The notes under the pieces: model-generated
The model's input: only the letters and a program-made list of their open reading frames with translations
What the model was told of the DNA's origin: nothing
Databases searched by the model: none
In this document: piece by piece, positions 28,594 through 37,022 of the stretch
Layout of the letters: every line of letters starts with the position of its first letter
Position numbering within the stretch: the first letter of the stretch is position 1
Made by a program: the position numbers and the translations under genes
Source: an uncultured Micrococcaceae bacterium
GTDB lineage: Bacteria > Actinomycetota > Actinomycetes > Actinomycetales > Micrococcaceae
DNA length: 64,000 nucleotides
Reading direction: 5' to 3'
Assembly (NCBI GenBank): GCA_947502645.1
Contig: CANNAD010000003.1
Span: 489,676-553,675 of the forward strand

Positions 28594-30266
28594 TGCCGTT
28601 CCTCCTTGTATTCCGGGATAAGTTTTCCCGGATTCATGATGCCGTCGGGGTCGAGAGTGTTTTTGATGCTGCGCAGGATGCTCACGCCGAGGTCGCCGAT
28701 TTCCGCCTGCAGGTAGGGCGAGTGATCCATTCCGACGGCGTGGTGGTGCGTGATCGTTGCGCCGGCGTTCACGATGGCGCGCGACGCCGCCGCCTTGACC
28801 CGTTCGTTTTGGGCCAGGCCATCCTCCTCGAGCCCCGCGAGGAAGGTGAAGTAGAGCGAAACTCCGTCCGGGTAGACGTGCGAGATGTGTGACTGAACGT
28901 AGGCACCGCCGTCGTTCGCCTGAAGGGCTGTCAGGATGGCTCTCCGAACGTTGCGGTAGGTCTCCTCCACCATGGTCCACGAGGCCGCTGTCTCGAGGGT
29001 CTCGACGTAGACGCCGCGCGTAAGTAGCTCGTCGCGGAGGTAGGGGCCGCTGAACCTGCCGTGCTCCCACGAGGTGGCCGGCAGGGGCCCGAGCGGGATT
29101 CCGCCTGCTTCCCGGAGAATCCTGGCGCTCCGGCGCTTCCGCTCGGCAACTTCGTCAGCGGCCCCCTCCCACACGAAGAGCCCGAGCGCCGGCGACTTCT
29201 GCCCGCGGACGGCCAGGTAACGCGCAAGGGCGCTGGTTTTCCATCCGCCCAGCTTGAACGTTGACGCCGTTTCATCCTCGTCGCTGAGCCGGCAGACGTG
29301 CGGCATGTCGCCCCTCGCCCCATCATGCTCAAGCCGTCGCAGCGCTTCGGCACCGGCAGCGAATGAAGGAAAGGCCCAGGCCCCATAGGCTTTGCGTTCC
29401 GGCACGGGACTGATCTTGACGGTGGCTTTGGTGATGACGCCGAGAGTGCCCTCGCTCCCGACGACGACGTCGAGCATCCGTGGACCGGCGGCACTACCCG
29501 GGGCAGTGGATCCGGCATTGAGCGGCCCGGCCGGAGTTTCGAGGTGCACGGACTTCACCAGTTCATCGGAGCGCCCGTAGCCGGTGGAGGCCTGGCCAGC
29601 GGAGCGGGTTGCTATGTAGCCGCCCAGGGTTGCCTGTTGGTGGCTCTGCGGGAAGTGTCCGAGGGTATAGCCGTGAGCCTCCAGCGCAGCCTCAATTGCG
29701 GGGCCTCTGATACCGGCCTCGAAGGTGGCTGTCCGGTTCAGTGCGTCAAGGTGCAGCATCTTGTCCAGGCGTCGAAGATCCAGTGCGAGGGCACCGGCCA
29801 GCGGGCCGCGCTCAGGTTCAACCCCGCCCACCACAGATGTTCCGCCGCCGAAAGGCACCACGGCCAGCCGTCGTCGGGCGCTGATTTCCAGAATGTTCCT
29901 CACCTCTTCGGCGCTGCCGGGGAAGACGACGACGTCGGGGGCGTTGAGTGCGTCTCCGCTTCTGCGGCGCAGGAGGTCGGGAGTGCTCTTGCCGCCGGAG
30001 TGAAGGATGCGGTCTGGGGCTTCCGTGGAGACATTCTCCGCGCCGAGCGCTCCGCGAAGTTCTGCCAGGACCTCGCGCTCGAGGCTGGAGGGGGCCAGGC
30101 GGACGTCCGTCAGTTCGACGGGGTGATGGACGGCGTCGATGCCCGCGAGCTTCAGGGTGCGCCGGAGGAATGTGAGGGCGCTGGGGCTAAGTGGTCTCGC
30201 TCGCGAGGGGTCTCCCCAGCCGTACCAGACCGACCGCTCGACCTCATCTGTGATGTTTGTCACCAT
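28590..30266 (-). CDS. FAD-binding oxidase of the alkyl-DHAP synthase (AGPS) family
   Basis: A 558-residue flavoprotein. The N-terminal YGWGD, the FAD-binding loop VVPFGGGTSVVGGVEP, GHFPQSHQQATLGGYIATRSAG and [23 protein letters not shown] all follow human AGPS as I recall it, as does the C-terminal GATITHHHAVGMDHSPYL. The triple histidine (507-509) matches the AGPS active-site His loop, which ordinary lactate or glycolate oxidases of this superfamily lack. AGPS swaps an acyl for an alkyl chain on DHAP to make ether lipids. Co-transcribed with the SDR; start codon lies in the operator at 30264-30286. True substrate in this organism is unknown. Confidence 0.85.
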   Translation of the reverse strand: MVTNITDEVERSVWYGWGDPSRARPLSPSALTFLRRTLKLAGIDAVHHPVELTDVRLAPSSLEREVLAELRGALGAENVSTEAPDRILHSGGKSTPDLLRRRSGDALNAPDVVVFPGSAEEVRNILEISARRRLAVVPFGGGTSVVGGVEPERGPLAGALALDLRRLDKMLHLDALNRTATFEAGIRGPAIEAALEAHGYTLGHFPQSHQQATLGGYIATRSAGQASTGYGRSDELVKSVHLETPAGPLNAGSTAPGSAAGPRMLDVVVGSEGTLGVITKATVKISPVPERKAYGAWAFPSFAAGAEALRRLEHDGARGDMPHVCRLSDEDETASTFKLGGWKTSALARYLAVRGQKSPALGLFVWEGAADEVAERKRRSARILREAGGIPLGPLPATSWEHGRFSGPYLRDELLTRGVYVETLETAASWTMVEETYRNVRRAILTALQANDGGAYVQSHISHVYPDGVSLYFTFLAGLEEDGLAQNERVKAAASRAIVNAGATITHHHAVGMDHSPYLQAEIGDLGVSILRSIKNTLDPDGIMNPGKLIPEYKEERQ

Positions 30267-30286
30267 GAGTTACAGTGTTACACATG
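30264..30286. promoter_or_regulatory. 23-bp palindromic operator covering both divergent start codons
   Basis: Half-sites CATGAGTTACA and TGTTACACATG around one central base match at 9 of 11 pairs. The left CATG contains the AGPS-homologue ATG (minus, 30266) and the right one the TetR ATG (plus, 30284). The adjacent TetR protein is the obvious candidate binder. Both transcripts would have to be leaderless or nearly so. Confidence 0.7.
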
Positions 30287-30892
30287 AAGTCGCACCGTAC
30301 CACCGGAGAGCGTGACGAGAAGCTCCTCGCCGCTACCCGGGAATCAGTGATCCTCCACGGAATCCGACGCACAACGGCCCATGACATCGCAGACCGCGCC
30401 GGGATATCCCGCATGACGTTCTACCGCCGAATGGGCTCGGTGGACAACGCCGTCCTCCAGACCCTGACCCGCGAATTCCAGTCATATGCCAGCACGGTTC
30501 ACGCGGGAACACCCGAAGGCTCGGGGCGCTCGAGACTGCTCCACTTCGCGATCGAGGGCGTACGCATCTTCGCCACCTCAGAACTCCTGACCTCCATCGG
30601 CGAGCGCGACCCGGAGTTCCTGATCCCCTACGTGACGGACAGGTTCGGCAAGAGCCAGCAGCTCATCCTCGACCAACTGAACGCGCTGATCGCCGACGGC
30701 GTTTCGGATGGCACGGTAGAGGCCGGGCCGGGAACCCCCACGGCGCTGCTGCTCGCGCTGCAGGGTGTGGCGTTGTCCTCCAGGATGCTGCTGCGGATGG
30801 ATGCTTTTGAGGACGCCGTCGCGGAGCTGCGGAAGATGCTCGAGCGGTACCTGACGCCGTCGGGCGCATCCATGTCCGGGGACGTCTCATGA
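30284..30892 (+). CDS. TetR-family transcriptional regulator
   Basis: A 202-residue repressor. The N-terminal helix-turn-helix is clear: HGIRRTTAHDIADRAGISRMTFYRRMGS (about 20-47). The C-terminal ligand domain is helical with LLLALQGVALSSRMLL. The ATG at 30284 is preferred to a GTG at 30275; it lies within the palindrome, so a leaderless message is likely. Its stop overlaps glpD by 4 bases. Expected to repress both its own operon and the divergent AGPS-SDR pair in response to a lipid-like ligand (inference). Confidence 0.88.
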   Translation: MKSHRTTGERDEKLLAATRESVILHGIRRTTAHDIADRAGISRMTFYRRMGSVDNAVLQTLTREFQSYASTVHAGTPEGSGRSRLLHFAIEGVRIFATSELLTSIGERDPEFLIPYVTDRFGKSQQLILDQLNALIADGVSDGTVEAGPGTPTALLLALQGVALSSRMLLRMDAFEDAVAELRKMLERYLTPSGASMSGDVS

Positions 30893-32493
30893 AGCTGCCG
30901 GCGACTCCGGATGACACGTGGATCAACGATGCCTCGCGGCAGCGCGCCCTGGATCATCTGCGTGATCACACCGTTGATGTTCTCGTCGTGGGCGGCGGCG
31001 CCACGGGCGCCGGTGTGGCGCTGGACGCCGTGAGCCGGGGCCTGAGCGTGGCCCTGGTGGAGAGCCATGACTTCGGTTCCGGCACCAGTGGTTACAGCTC
31101 AAAACTTATCCACGGCGGCCTGCGGTACCTCGCAAAGATGGATGTCGGGGTGGCGTGGGAATCCGCCGTCGAACGCCGTTGGCTGATGAGCCGCATAGCA
31201 CCGCATCTGGTCCGGCCTCTTGGGTTCGTCATCCCGGACAGCCGCCGCGCCCACCGGCTGGAGGCGGTGACCGCAGGGCTCGGAGTCGTCATCTACGACG
31301 TCATGCGCAGGCTGTCGGGTATGAGCGGCCGCATACTCCCCCGCCCTCAACTGCTGTCTCCTCGCGCGGTGGCCGCGCTGGTTCCGGCCCTCGATGCGGC
31401 CCAGCTGCGACGCGGCATCCTCTACTGGGACGGGCAGGTGGTCGACGACTCACGGCTCGTCCTCAGCCTGGTAAGGACCGCCGCAGGCCTGGGCGCCCAC
31501 GTCATTCGCGACCTCAAGGCCACCCGGATGACAGCCACCGACGTCGACGCCCTGGATTCCCGGACCGGCAACACGATCACGATGCGCGCCCGGACCGTTG
31601 TGAACGCCACCGGCGTCTGGGCCGCCGACTTCAGCCCAGGTCTGTCCATGACTCCCAGCCGGGGAACGCATCTTGTGGTGCGGGCGGAGCGGCTCGGCAA
31701 TCCGCACGCGGCTCACACGGTCGCTGTGCCAGGGCGCTTCGGCAGGTATGTGTTCGTGCTGCCGCAACCCACCGGCGTCGTCTATATCGGCCTGACCGAC
31801 GAGGAGGACCACACCTCCGAAGGCCACCGGCCGCAGGTTCCCGAGCACGACGTCGACTTCCTCCTCGACGTCGTCAACACGACGCTTGCCGTCCCCCTGA
31901 CGCGCGACGACGTCGTCGGGTCCTTCGCCGGGCTGCGTCCGCTGGTGCGGTCCGCGCAGGAAAATGGGTCCGGTGGCACGGCGGACATTTCGCGTCGGCA
32001 CCTCATTCGGGACGTCGTGGGCGAGCCGATCACCGTTGTCGGCGGGAAACTGACCACGTACAGACGGATGGCACAGGACACGGTCGACGCCGTTGCCCTC
32101 CGGCTCGGGCAGAACACGAAGTGCATCACGCGGACGCTCCCGCTGGTCGGGGCCGGGCAGACGGAGCACGACGACGCGACGCCCGCGCGCCTGACCCGGA
32201 AATACGGTACCGAAGCGGGGATTGTCCACGCCCTCGAGCAGCAGCACCCGCTGCTGGATGAGCCCCTTTTCAACGGAACGGACATCACGGGTGCCGAGCT
32301 GCTGTTCGGTGTCCTTGCGGAGGGTGCCGCCACAGTGGAGGACCTGTTGGAGCGCCGAACACGGCTTGCACTGGTCCCCTCTGACGCCGAGAACGCGCGC
32401 TCGCGGGCTGAAGAAGTACTGGCTTTGGCGGCTAACTTCCCATTCCCGGAGACGCCGGTCGACGGCCCGGCCAGCAAGAGGACACCCGAATGA
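30889..32493 (+). CDS. glpD: FAD-dependent glycerol-3-phosphate dehydrogenase
   Basis: A 534-residue flavoprotein that oxidises glycerol-3-phosphate to DHAP and passes electrons to quinone at the membrane. The N-terminal dinucleotide fold VLVVGGGATGAGVALDAVSRG (about 24-44), SSKLIHGGLRYLA and VNATGVWAADF are standard GlpD motifs, as is IGLTDEEDHTSEG. A C-terminal GlpD domain (about 400-520) is present. It overlaps the TetR gene and the lipid-kinase gene by 4 bases each. In this setting it could supply or recycle DHAP, the substrate backbone of an AGPS-type reaction. Confidence 0.92.
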   Translation: MKLPATPDDTWINDASRQRALDHLRDHTVDVLVVGGGATGAGVALDAVSRGLSVALVESHDFGSGTSGYSSKLIHGGLRYLAKMDVGVAWESAVERRWLMSRIAPHLVRPLGFVIPDSRRAHRLEAVTAGLGVVIYDVMRRLSGMSGRILPRPQLLSPRAVAALVPALDAAQLRRGILYWDGQVVDDSRLVLSLVRTAAGLGAHVIRDLKATRMTATDVDALDSRTGNTITMRARTVVNATGVWAADFSPGLSMTPSRGTHLVVRAERLGNPHAAHTVAVPGRFGRYVFVLPQPTGVVYIGLTDEEDHTSEGHRPQVPEHDVDFLLDVVNTTLAVPLTRDDVVGSFAGLRPLVRSAQENGSGGTADISRRHLIRDVVGEPITVVGGKLTTYRRMAQDTVDAVALRLGQNTKCITRTLPLVGAGQTEHDDATPARLTRKYGTEAGIVHALEQQHPLLDEPLFNGTDITGAELLFGVLAEGAATVEDLLERRTRLALVPSDAENARSRAEEVLALAANFPFPETPVDGPASKRTPE

Positions 32494-33389
32494 CAGAACT
32501 CCCGGACCGTACCGCCCTGCTTCTGGTGAATCCCGTCTCCGGAGGTGGCCGCGGCCTCAAACTCTGGCCTGAAACAGCCAGCGCACTCCGCGCGGCAGGC
32601 TATACGGTGACGGTTGCCATCACGCAGAACCTTGAGGACGCAACCGCACGGGCGAGTGCAGCACCTGCAGGATCGCTCGTTGCCGTGCTCGGAGGCGACG
32701 GATTTCTCGGGGCCGCTGCCGGCGGTGCCCGCGTATCTGGAGCGATCATCCTGCCTCTGGCCGGCGGCCGCGGAAACGATACCGTGCGCCGCCTCGGACT
32801 TCCACTGAATCCGGTGAAAACGGTGCGTCAGCTGACACAGCTCGGCGCCAGATCACTGGACTTGGGCCTGGTCAATGGGCGGGCATATTTTGGTGTTGCG
32901 AACGTGGGGTTCGACGGTCTCGCGAACGAGTACGGCAACAGCGCGCGGCTACGTCTGGGGCCGTTTGTGTACCTCTATGGCGGGATCAAGGCCATCCGGG
33001 ACTGGCGCAACGTGACATTCACCGTCGCGGTCGATAACTCTCCGTCGAAGTTCTCCGGCTGGTTTGTCGCCGTCGGCAACGTGGGTCAGTACGGGGGCGG
33101 GCTGCGGATCTGCCCTGATGCCCGCGCTGATGACGGCCTGCTCGACGTCGTTTCGCTCGGGAAGGCCAGCATTTTCACCATGGCGGCCACATTCCTGCGC
33201 TCGTACCGGGGCACCCATCTGAAGCAGCTCAGCATCCGGTTTACGAGGGGTTCGCGGGTGGAGATTACGGCAGATAAGCAGCTGAATATCTATGCCGACG
33301 GCGAGATGGTCGGCGAACTTCCCGCCGTCGTGGAGATAGCGCCACAAGCCGTGAAGGTCCTCGTGCAGAGAACTTCGGTCTACTGGTAG
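32490..33389 (+). CDS. Diacylglycerol-kinase-family lipid kinase
   Basis: A 299-residue cytoplasmic or membrane-associated kinase with the DAGK catalytic motif: LLVNPVSGGGRG at the N-terminus, VAVLGGDGFLGAAAGG (the GGDG nucleotide loop, about 66-80) and PLAGGRGNDTVRRLGLP. The C-terminal DGK/YegS-like beta domain has FVAVGNVGQYGGGLRICPDARADDGLLDVV. It should phosphorylate diacylglycerol or a related lipid. Its position in the glpD operon suggests phosphorylation of a glycerolipid, perhaps an alkyl glycerol (inference). Converges on the LytR_C gene with a 10-base overlap. Confidence 0.9.
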   Translation: MTELPDRTALLLVNPVSGGGRGLKLWPETASALRAAGYTVTVAITQNLEDATARASAAPAGSLVAVLGGDGFLGAAAGGARVSGAIILPLAGGRGNDTVRRLGLPLNPVKTVRQLTQLGARSLDLGLVNGRAYFGVANVGFDGLANEYGNSARLRLGPFVYLYGGIKAIRDWRNVTFTVAVDNSPSKFSGWFVAVGNVGQYGGGLRICPDARADDGLLDVVSLGKASIFTMAATFLRSYRGTHLKQLSIRFTRGSRVEITADKQLNIYADGEMVGELPAVVEIAPQAVKVLVQRTSVYW

Positions 33390-34015
33390 CCGGGACCGAG
33401 CACGACGGCGAGCGGACCCACGGCAGCTGAGTCCACGAGGGTGGGGATTCCCAGCAGCGTGCTGAGCGCCTGGGCGTTCGGCAGCTGCTCAGGGCCGTTG
33501 TAGTAGATGATCGAGGTTTGCACCGGTTGCCCGGCCCAGTTCGTGATGGCTCCGGGCGTCCACCCGTCGGCGCTGATGCGTTGCGCCACGCCGCTTGCGA
33601 GCCCGGGGACTACGGTCGCGTTCATGACGGCTACTGGCTGATTCTTGTTGACCGTCGCCGCAGGTTCTTCGGGTTCTTCGCTTTCCTCCACGGTAGGTTC
33701 GCTGCTTTCAGGCGTGGGGGTAGGCTCCGGCGTCGGTTCCGTGCTCGGCGTCGGGCTGGGTGAGGCGCTGGTCGTTGAGCTGGTCGATGTCGTGGGGACG
33801 GAGGACGCCGAAGCGGTGCCGTCATCACCAGTGGTGAAACCCATGCGCGGAAGGACGAAGTATGCGGCGAGTCCCACCAACAGTGCCAGCAGGCCCACTG
33901 TGATGATCAGCCCAAGCCCACCTGAGCGAGGTTGAATGAGCCGCTCGCGGTGCACTCCCTGTCGGGATGTTGACTCCGGGACCTTGTCGAACTCGTCGCG
34001 TGGGTACTGGGTCAT
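33380..34015 (-). CDS. LytR_C domain membrane protein
   Basis: A 211-residue protein anchored by one membrane helix (about 34-55). A Ser/Thr/Pro/Glu-rich linker (about 65-125) leads to a C-terminal LytR_C-like domain (VAVMNATVVPGLASGVAQRISADGW ... TSIIYYNGPEQ). The domain would be outside the cell, near the wall. Proteins of this form accompany DUF3263 genes in many actinobacteria; its exact role is not known. It follows the DUF3263 gene by 33 bases on the same strand. Confidence 0.85.
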   Translation of the reverse strand: MTQYPRDEFDKVPESTSRQGVHRERLIQPRSGGLGLIITVGLLALLVGLAAYFVLPRMGFTTGDDGTASASSVPTTSTSSTTSASPSPTPSTEPTPEPTPTPESSEPTVEESEEPEEPAATVNKNQPVAVMNATVVPGLASGVAQRISADGWTPGAITNWAGQPVQTSIIYYNGPEQLPNAQALSTLLGIPTLVDSAAVGPLAVVLGPGYQ

Positions 34016-34048
34016 ATCCGGGTGGGTCCTTAGGGCGTTGACTGCAAG

Positions 34049-34348
34049 TTAGGCTTCGTTGCCCAGCCGCCGGGCCGTTCTGGCGCGCTGCCGGGATGTT
34101 CGTAGTCTACGCAATCTCTTGACCAACATGGGGTCATGCGCCAGCGCGTCTTCAGTATCTATGAGTGCATTGAGGATTTGGTAGTAACGGGTGGCTGAAA
34201 GATCGAACAGTTCGCGGATCGCCTGCTCCTTGGCGCCAGCGTACTTCCACCATTGCCGCTCCAGGGCGAGCATCTGCTGATCCCGGACGCTCAAGGGGCT
34301 TTCCTCGTCAATCGCATCCTCAAGGATGATTGCCTCGGGCTGGGCCAT
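34049..34348 (-). CDS. DUF3263 family protein
   Basis: A 99-residue cytoplasmic protein with the DUF3263 pattern: SPLSVRDQQMLALERQWWKYAGAKEQAIRELFDLSATRYYQILNALID. This looks like a sigma-factor region 4 or helix-turn-helix type fold, so it may bind DNA. A basic tail follows. The frame is open upstream (ATG at 34408), but relatives begin at the equivalent of 34348. Probably co-transcribed with LytR_C. Confidence 0.8.
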   Translation of the reverse strand: MAQPEAIILEDAIDEESPLSVRDQQMLALERQWWKYAGAKEQAIRELFDLSATRYYQILNALIDTEDALAHDPMLVKRLRRLRTSRQRARTARRLGNEA

Positions 34349-34492
34349 TGCGCACCGCACTTCCCTGTCGTGAATAAATCCTGCTTCCCATGATATCGCG
34401 AATGACATGGCTGTTATTTGCGGGACACGGCTGCGGCTCGTATGCGAGCGCTCGTTTCGCGTCGGGCAGCACGCGTCAGCCAAGATGGAGAG

Positions 34493-35245
34493 GTGAACTC
34501 TGACGAACCTCTCTTCACCCTTCCTGATCCAGCACCTCGCCCACTGCCTTTCGCGTCGCCCGCAACAGTGGACGACGTCGTCGGGCCGGGTTGGGCGGGG
34601 CCCATGGCGGCGGCAGAACCGCAGCTTCATGAGCTCGCCGCGTTTCTTCAGGATGAGCAGGCCAAGGGCCGTCCGTTTCTGCCGGCGTCGGAGAATATTC
34701 TGCGGGCTTTTCAGCAGCCTCTGGAGAAGGTCAGGGTCCTCATTGTTGGTCAGGATCCGTACCCGACGCCGGGTCATTCCATCGGTTTGGCGTTCGCCGT
34801 CAATCGCGGGGTACGTCCGCTCCCCCGCAGCCTGAACAACATTTATCGGGAGCTGGCAACGGATGTCGGAATCACAACTGCCCCGCATGGCGACCTCTCG
34901 GCGTGGACCCGCCAGGGTGTGCTGCTCCTGAACCGCTGCCTCACGGTGCGTGCCGGTGACGCCGGTTCACATCGAAACCGCGGGTGGGAGAACGTCACGG
35001 ACCTTGCGGTTCGTGCTCTGGTGACCGCCCGACGTCGGACCGGCCAGCCGATGGCTGCGATCCTCTGGGGGCGTGACGCCCAGAAGCTTGCCCCGCTACT
35101 GGAAGATATTCCGTGTGTGGAATCTGTTCATCCAAGTCCATTGTCCGCGGCGAGAGGCTTTTTCGGTTCGCGGCCATTCAGCCGGGTCAACGAGATGTTG
35201 GTTGCTCAGGGCGGACAGCCGGTGGACTGGCGCCTGGACCCGTGA
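34493..35245 (+). CDS. ung: Uracil-DNA glycosylase
   Basis: Removes uracil from DNA at the start of base-excision repair. Motif A is VGQDPYPTPGHSIGLAF with the catalytic Asp; the usual GQDPYH is GQDPYP here, as in several actinobacterial copies. Motif B HPSPLSAARGFFGSRPFS is complete. With the GTG at 34493 the protein is 250 residues; the frame extends to 34418 and the ribosome site for the GTG is too close, so the start is uncertain. Divergent from DUF3263. Confidence 0.93.
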   Translation: MNSDEPLFTLPDPAPRPLPFASPATVDDVVGPGWAGPMAAAEPQLHELAAFLQDEQAKGRPFLPASENILRAFQQPLEKVRVLIVGQDPYPTPGHSIGLAFAVNRGVRPLPRSLNNIYRELATDVGITTAPHGDLSAWTRQGVLLLNRCLTVRAGDAGSHRNRGWENVTDLAVRALVTARRRTGQPMAAILWGRDAQKLAPLLEDIPCVESVHPSPLSAARGFFGSRPFSRVNEMLVAQGGQPVDWRLDP

Positions 35246-35258
35246 CCGTCGAAAGCGT

Positions 35259-36977
35259 CTAACGGCGTCGGTTGTTTCGACGTTCGTTGCTGCTGAGTCC
35301 GCGGGTGAATGGCCGGGCCAGGTTGTCGCCGAGGACCACCCCGCCGGCGATGGCCAGGATGATGGTCAGTGCATTGAAGAGTCCGACGGCGCCGCTGGTC
35401 ATGATCTCTGACTCCACACTGAGGTCGTACATGGACCGGAAGATGGTGAGCCCCGGGTAGAGGAACATGACCGCCGGGACTGCAACGACCAGCTGCGGGG
35501 CACCGAGCTTGAGCGACACGACGCGGGCCAGCATTCCGATAAATACTGCGGCCACGGCCGGAGCGAGCCGGTACCCGAACCCGAGGGTAATGACCCAGTA
35601 GTACAACAGGTAGCCAGCCACACCGATGAGTGATGTGGGCAGGACGAGCTTCACATCCGTCTGTTCCGCCACGCAGATCATCGCTACCGCAATGAACACG
35701 AGTAGCACCACCACGGGCAACGGGTAGATGGACCCCTGCGAAACGATGACGTCCAGCTGTTCAATCCCGAGCATGACGCCCACCACCAGTGCGACGGCGA
35801 TTCCCGCCACAATGCCCGCGAAGACGAAGAACGCAGAGAGGTACCTGCCGCCGGCCGTGACGGGGAAGCCGTTGATGGCGTCTTGAGTAGCCGAGACGAG
35901 ACGCCCAGTCGGTAAGAGGAGCAGAATCCCCGCGGAGACCACCAGTGCTGGTGCGATATCCACTTTCAGCCACCAGAACGCCATTGCCGTGAAAGTCACG
36001 AGAGCGGCCGACGTAGCGACGGCGAAGAACTCAGGGACGCGCCATTTGCCCAACGTCCGGGAGACGAGGTCGACGGACATGCAGATTCCGAACCCGATCA
36101 GCGACCCAAGGGGGCCGCCACCAATGAAGGCAACGATCGCCGCCGCGAACACACCGAAGGCTCCAGTGACCATCCAACGCGCATAGGGCTTGGTACGTGT
36201 GGTGATTTCTTCAAGCCGTTCAGAGGCCTCGACCCGCGTGACCCCACCGTCGATAATATCTGTGACGAGCTGGTGGATCTGCGTGAGGCCAGCGTAATTG
36301 TTGGTCCAGGACCGGACCACCCGCAGGACCGACGTCGGCGTGTGCTCCTTAGGCGAGTAGTTCAGCACCACTGACTGGTTGGTGATATCCACCTCGATGT
36401 TGTCGAGGCCAAACGCAGTGGTAACGGCAATAATGCTGGTTTCGACTTCGAGGGCACCTGCGCCGTACCGGAACATCGTCTCCGCGAGGCTGAGGGCGAA
36501 GTCGAGTGTTTTCCGGGAGCTGGCGTCCGGACCCGTCCGGGCAACGAGCGGGTTGGAGTAGGGGCTCCCGGCGAGCCGTTCCACGATGCTCATTGCCTGA
36601 GTTGGCGGCGCCTCGCCCTGGACGAGTTTGCGCAGCATCTTGCGCGCGGCAAGTTGCGACCGGTCCGGTTTGACCGCGTGCGGCGTGATGGGCAGCGCGT
36701 CGGTGGGCACCGAGCGACGTGCTTTGACCGGACGGGCCGGTTTCACGGTCTTGGGCTGTTTGCGCGCCGGTTTCTTGGGCACGGACTGGCGCAGCGCCGG
36801 AGGCTTTACAGCCGGGCTCTCGGGCGCTTCAGGCTTGGCTGGTTCGGACCGTGAACCGTCGTCGTCGGCCTCAGTTTTCCGTGTGACTGCAGCAAGCGGA
36901 ACACGCGGAATAAGGCCCACTTTGGGCTGACTGTCCGTGGCAGAGCGTTCCTGATCGTTCTCTGTTCCTTTGTTCAC
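35259..36977 (-). CDS. Threonine/serine exporter family protein (ThrE-like)
   Basis: A 572-residue fused ThrE protein. A 150-residue Lys/Pro/Arg-rich N-terminal extension looks disordered. It is followed by a soluble-plus-membrane ThrE domain (LDFALSLAETMFRYGAGALEVETSI, then five or so helices) and a ThrE_2-like domain with a further five helices. Corynebacterium glutamicum ThrE has about 489 residues and exports threonine and serine. The basic extension is the odd feature. It is a single-gene unit converging with ung. Confidence 0.88.
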   Translation of the reverse strand: MNKGTENDQERSATDSQPKVGLIPRVPLAAVTRKTEADDDGSRSEPAKPEAPESPAVKPPALRQSVPKKPARKQPKTVKPARPVKARRSVPTDALPITPHAVKPDRSQLAARKMLRKLVQGEAPPTQAMSIVERLAGSPYSNPLVARTGPDASSRKTLDFALSLAETMFRYGAGALEVETSIIAVTTAFGLDNIEVDITNQSVVLNYSPKEHTPTSVLRVVRSWTNNYAGLTQIHQLVTDIIDGGVTRVEASERLEEITTRTKPYARWMVTGAFGVFAAAIVAFIGGGPLGSLIGFGICMSVDLVSRTLGKWRVPEFFAVATSAALVTFTAMAFWWLKVDIAPALVVSAGILLLLPTGRLVSATQDAINGFPVTAGGRYLSAFFVFAGIVAGIAVALVVGVMLGIEQLDVIVSQGSIYPLPVVVLLVFIAVAMICVAEQTDVKLVLPTSLIGVAGYLLYYWVITLGFGYRLAPAVAAVFIGMLARVVSLKLGAPQLVVAVPAVMFLYPGLTIFRSMYDLSVESEIMTSGAVGLFNALTIILAIAGGVVLGDNLARPFTRGLSSNERRNNRRR

Positions 36978-37022
36978 AGGATCACCCCTTCCGGTAGGCC
37001 GACCTTCCGACGGCCAATTTTG

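Noticed and set aside
31155..32261. 368-codon open frame inside glpD in another frame
   Set aside because: Arg/Pro/His-rich composition typical of off-frame reading of GC-rich coding DNA.
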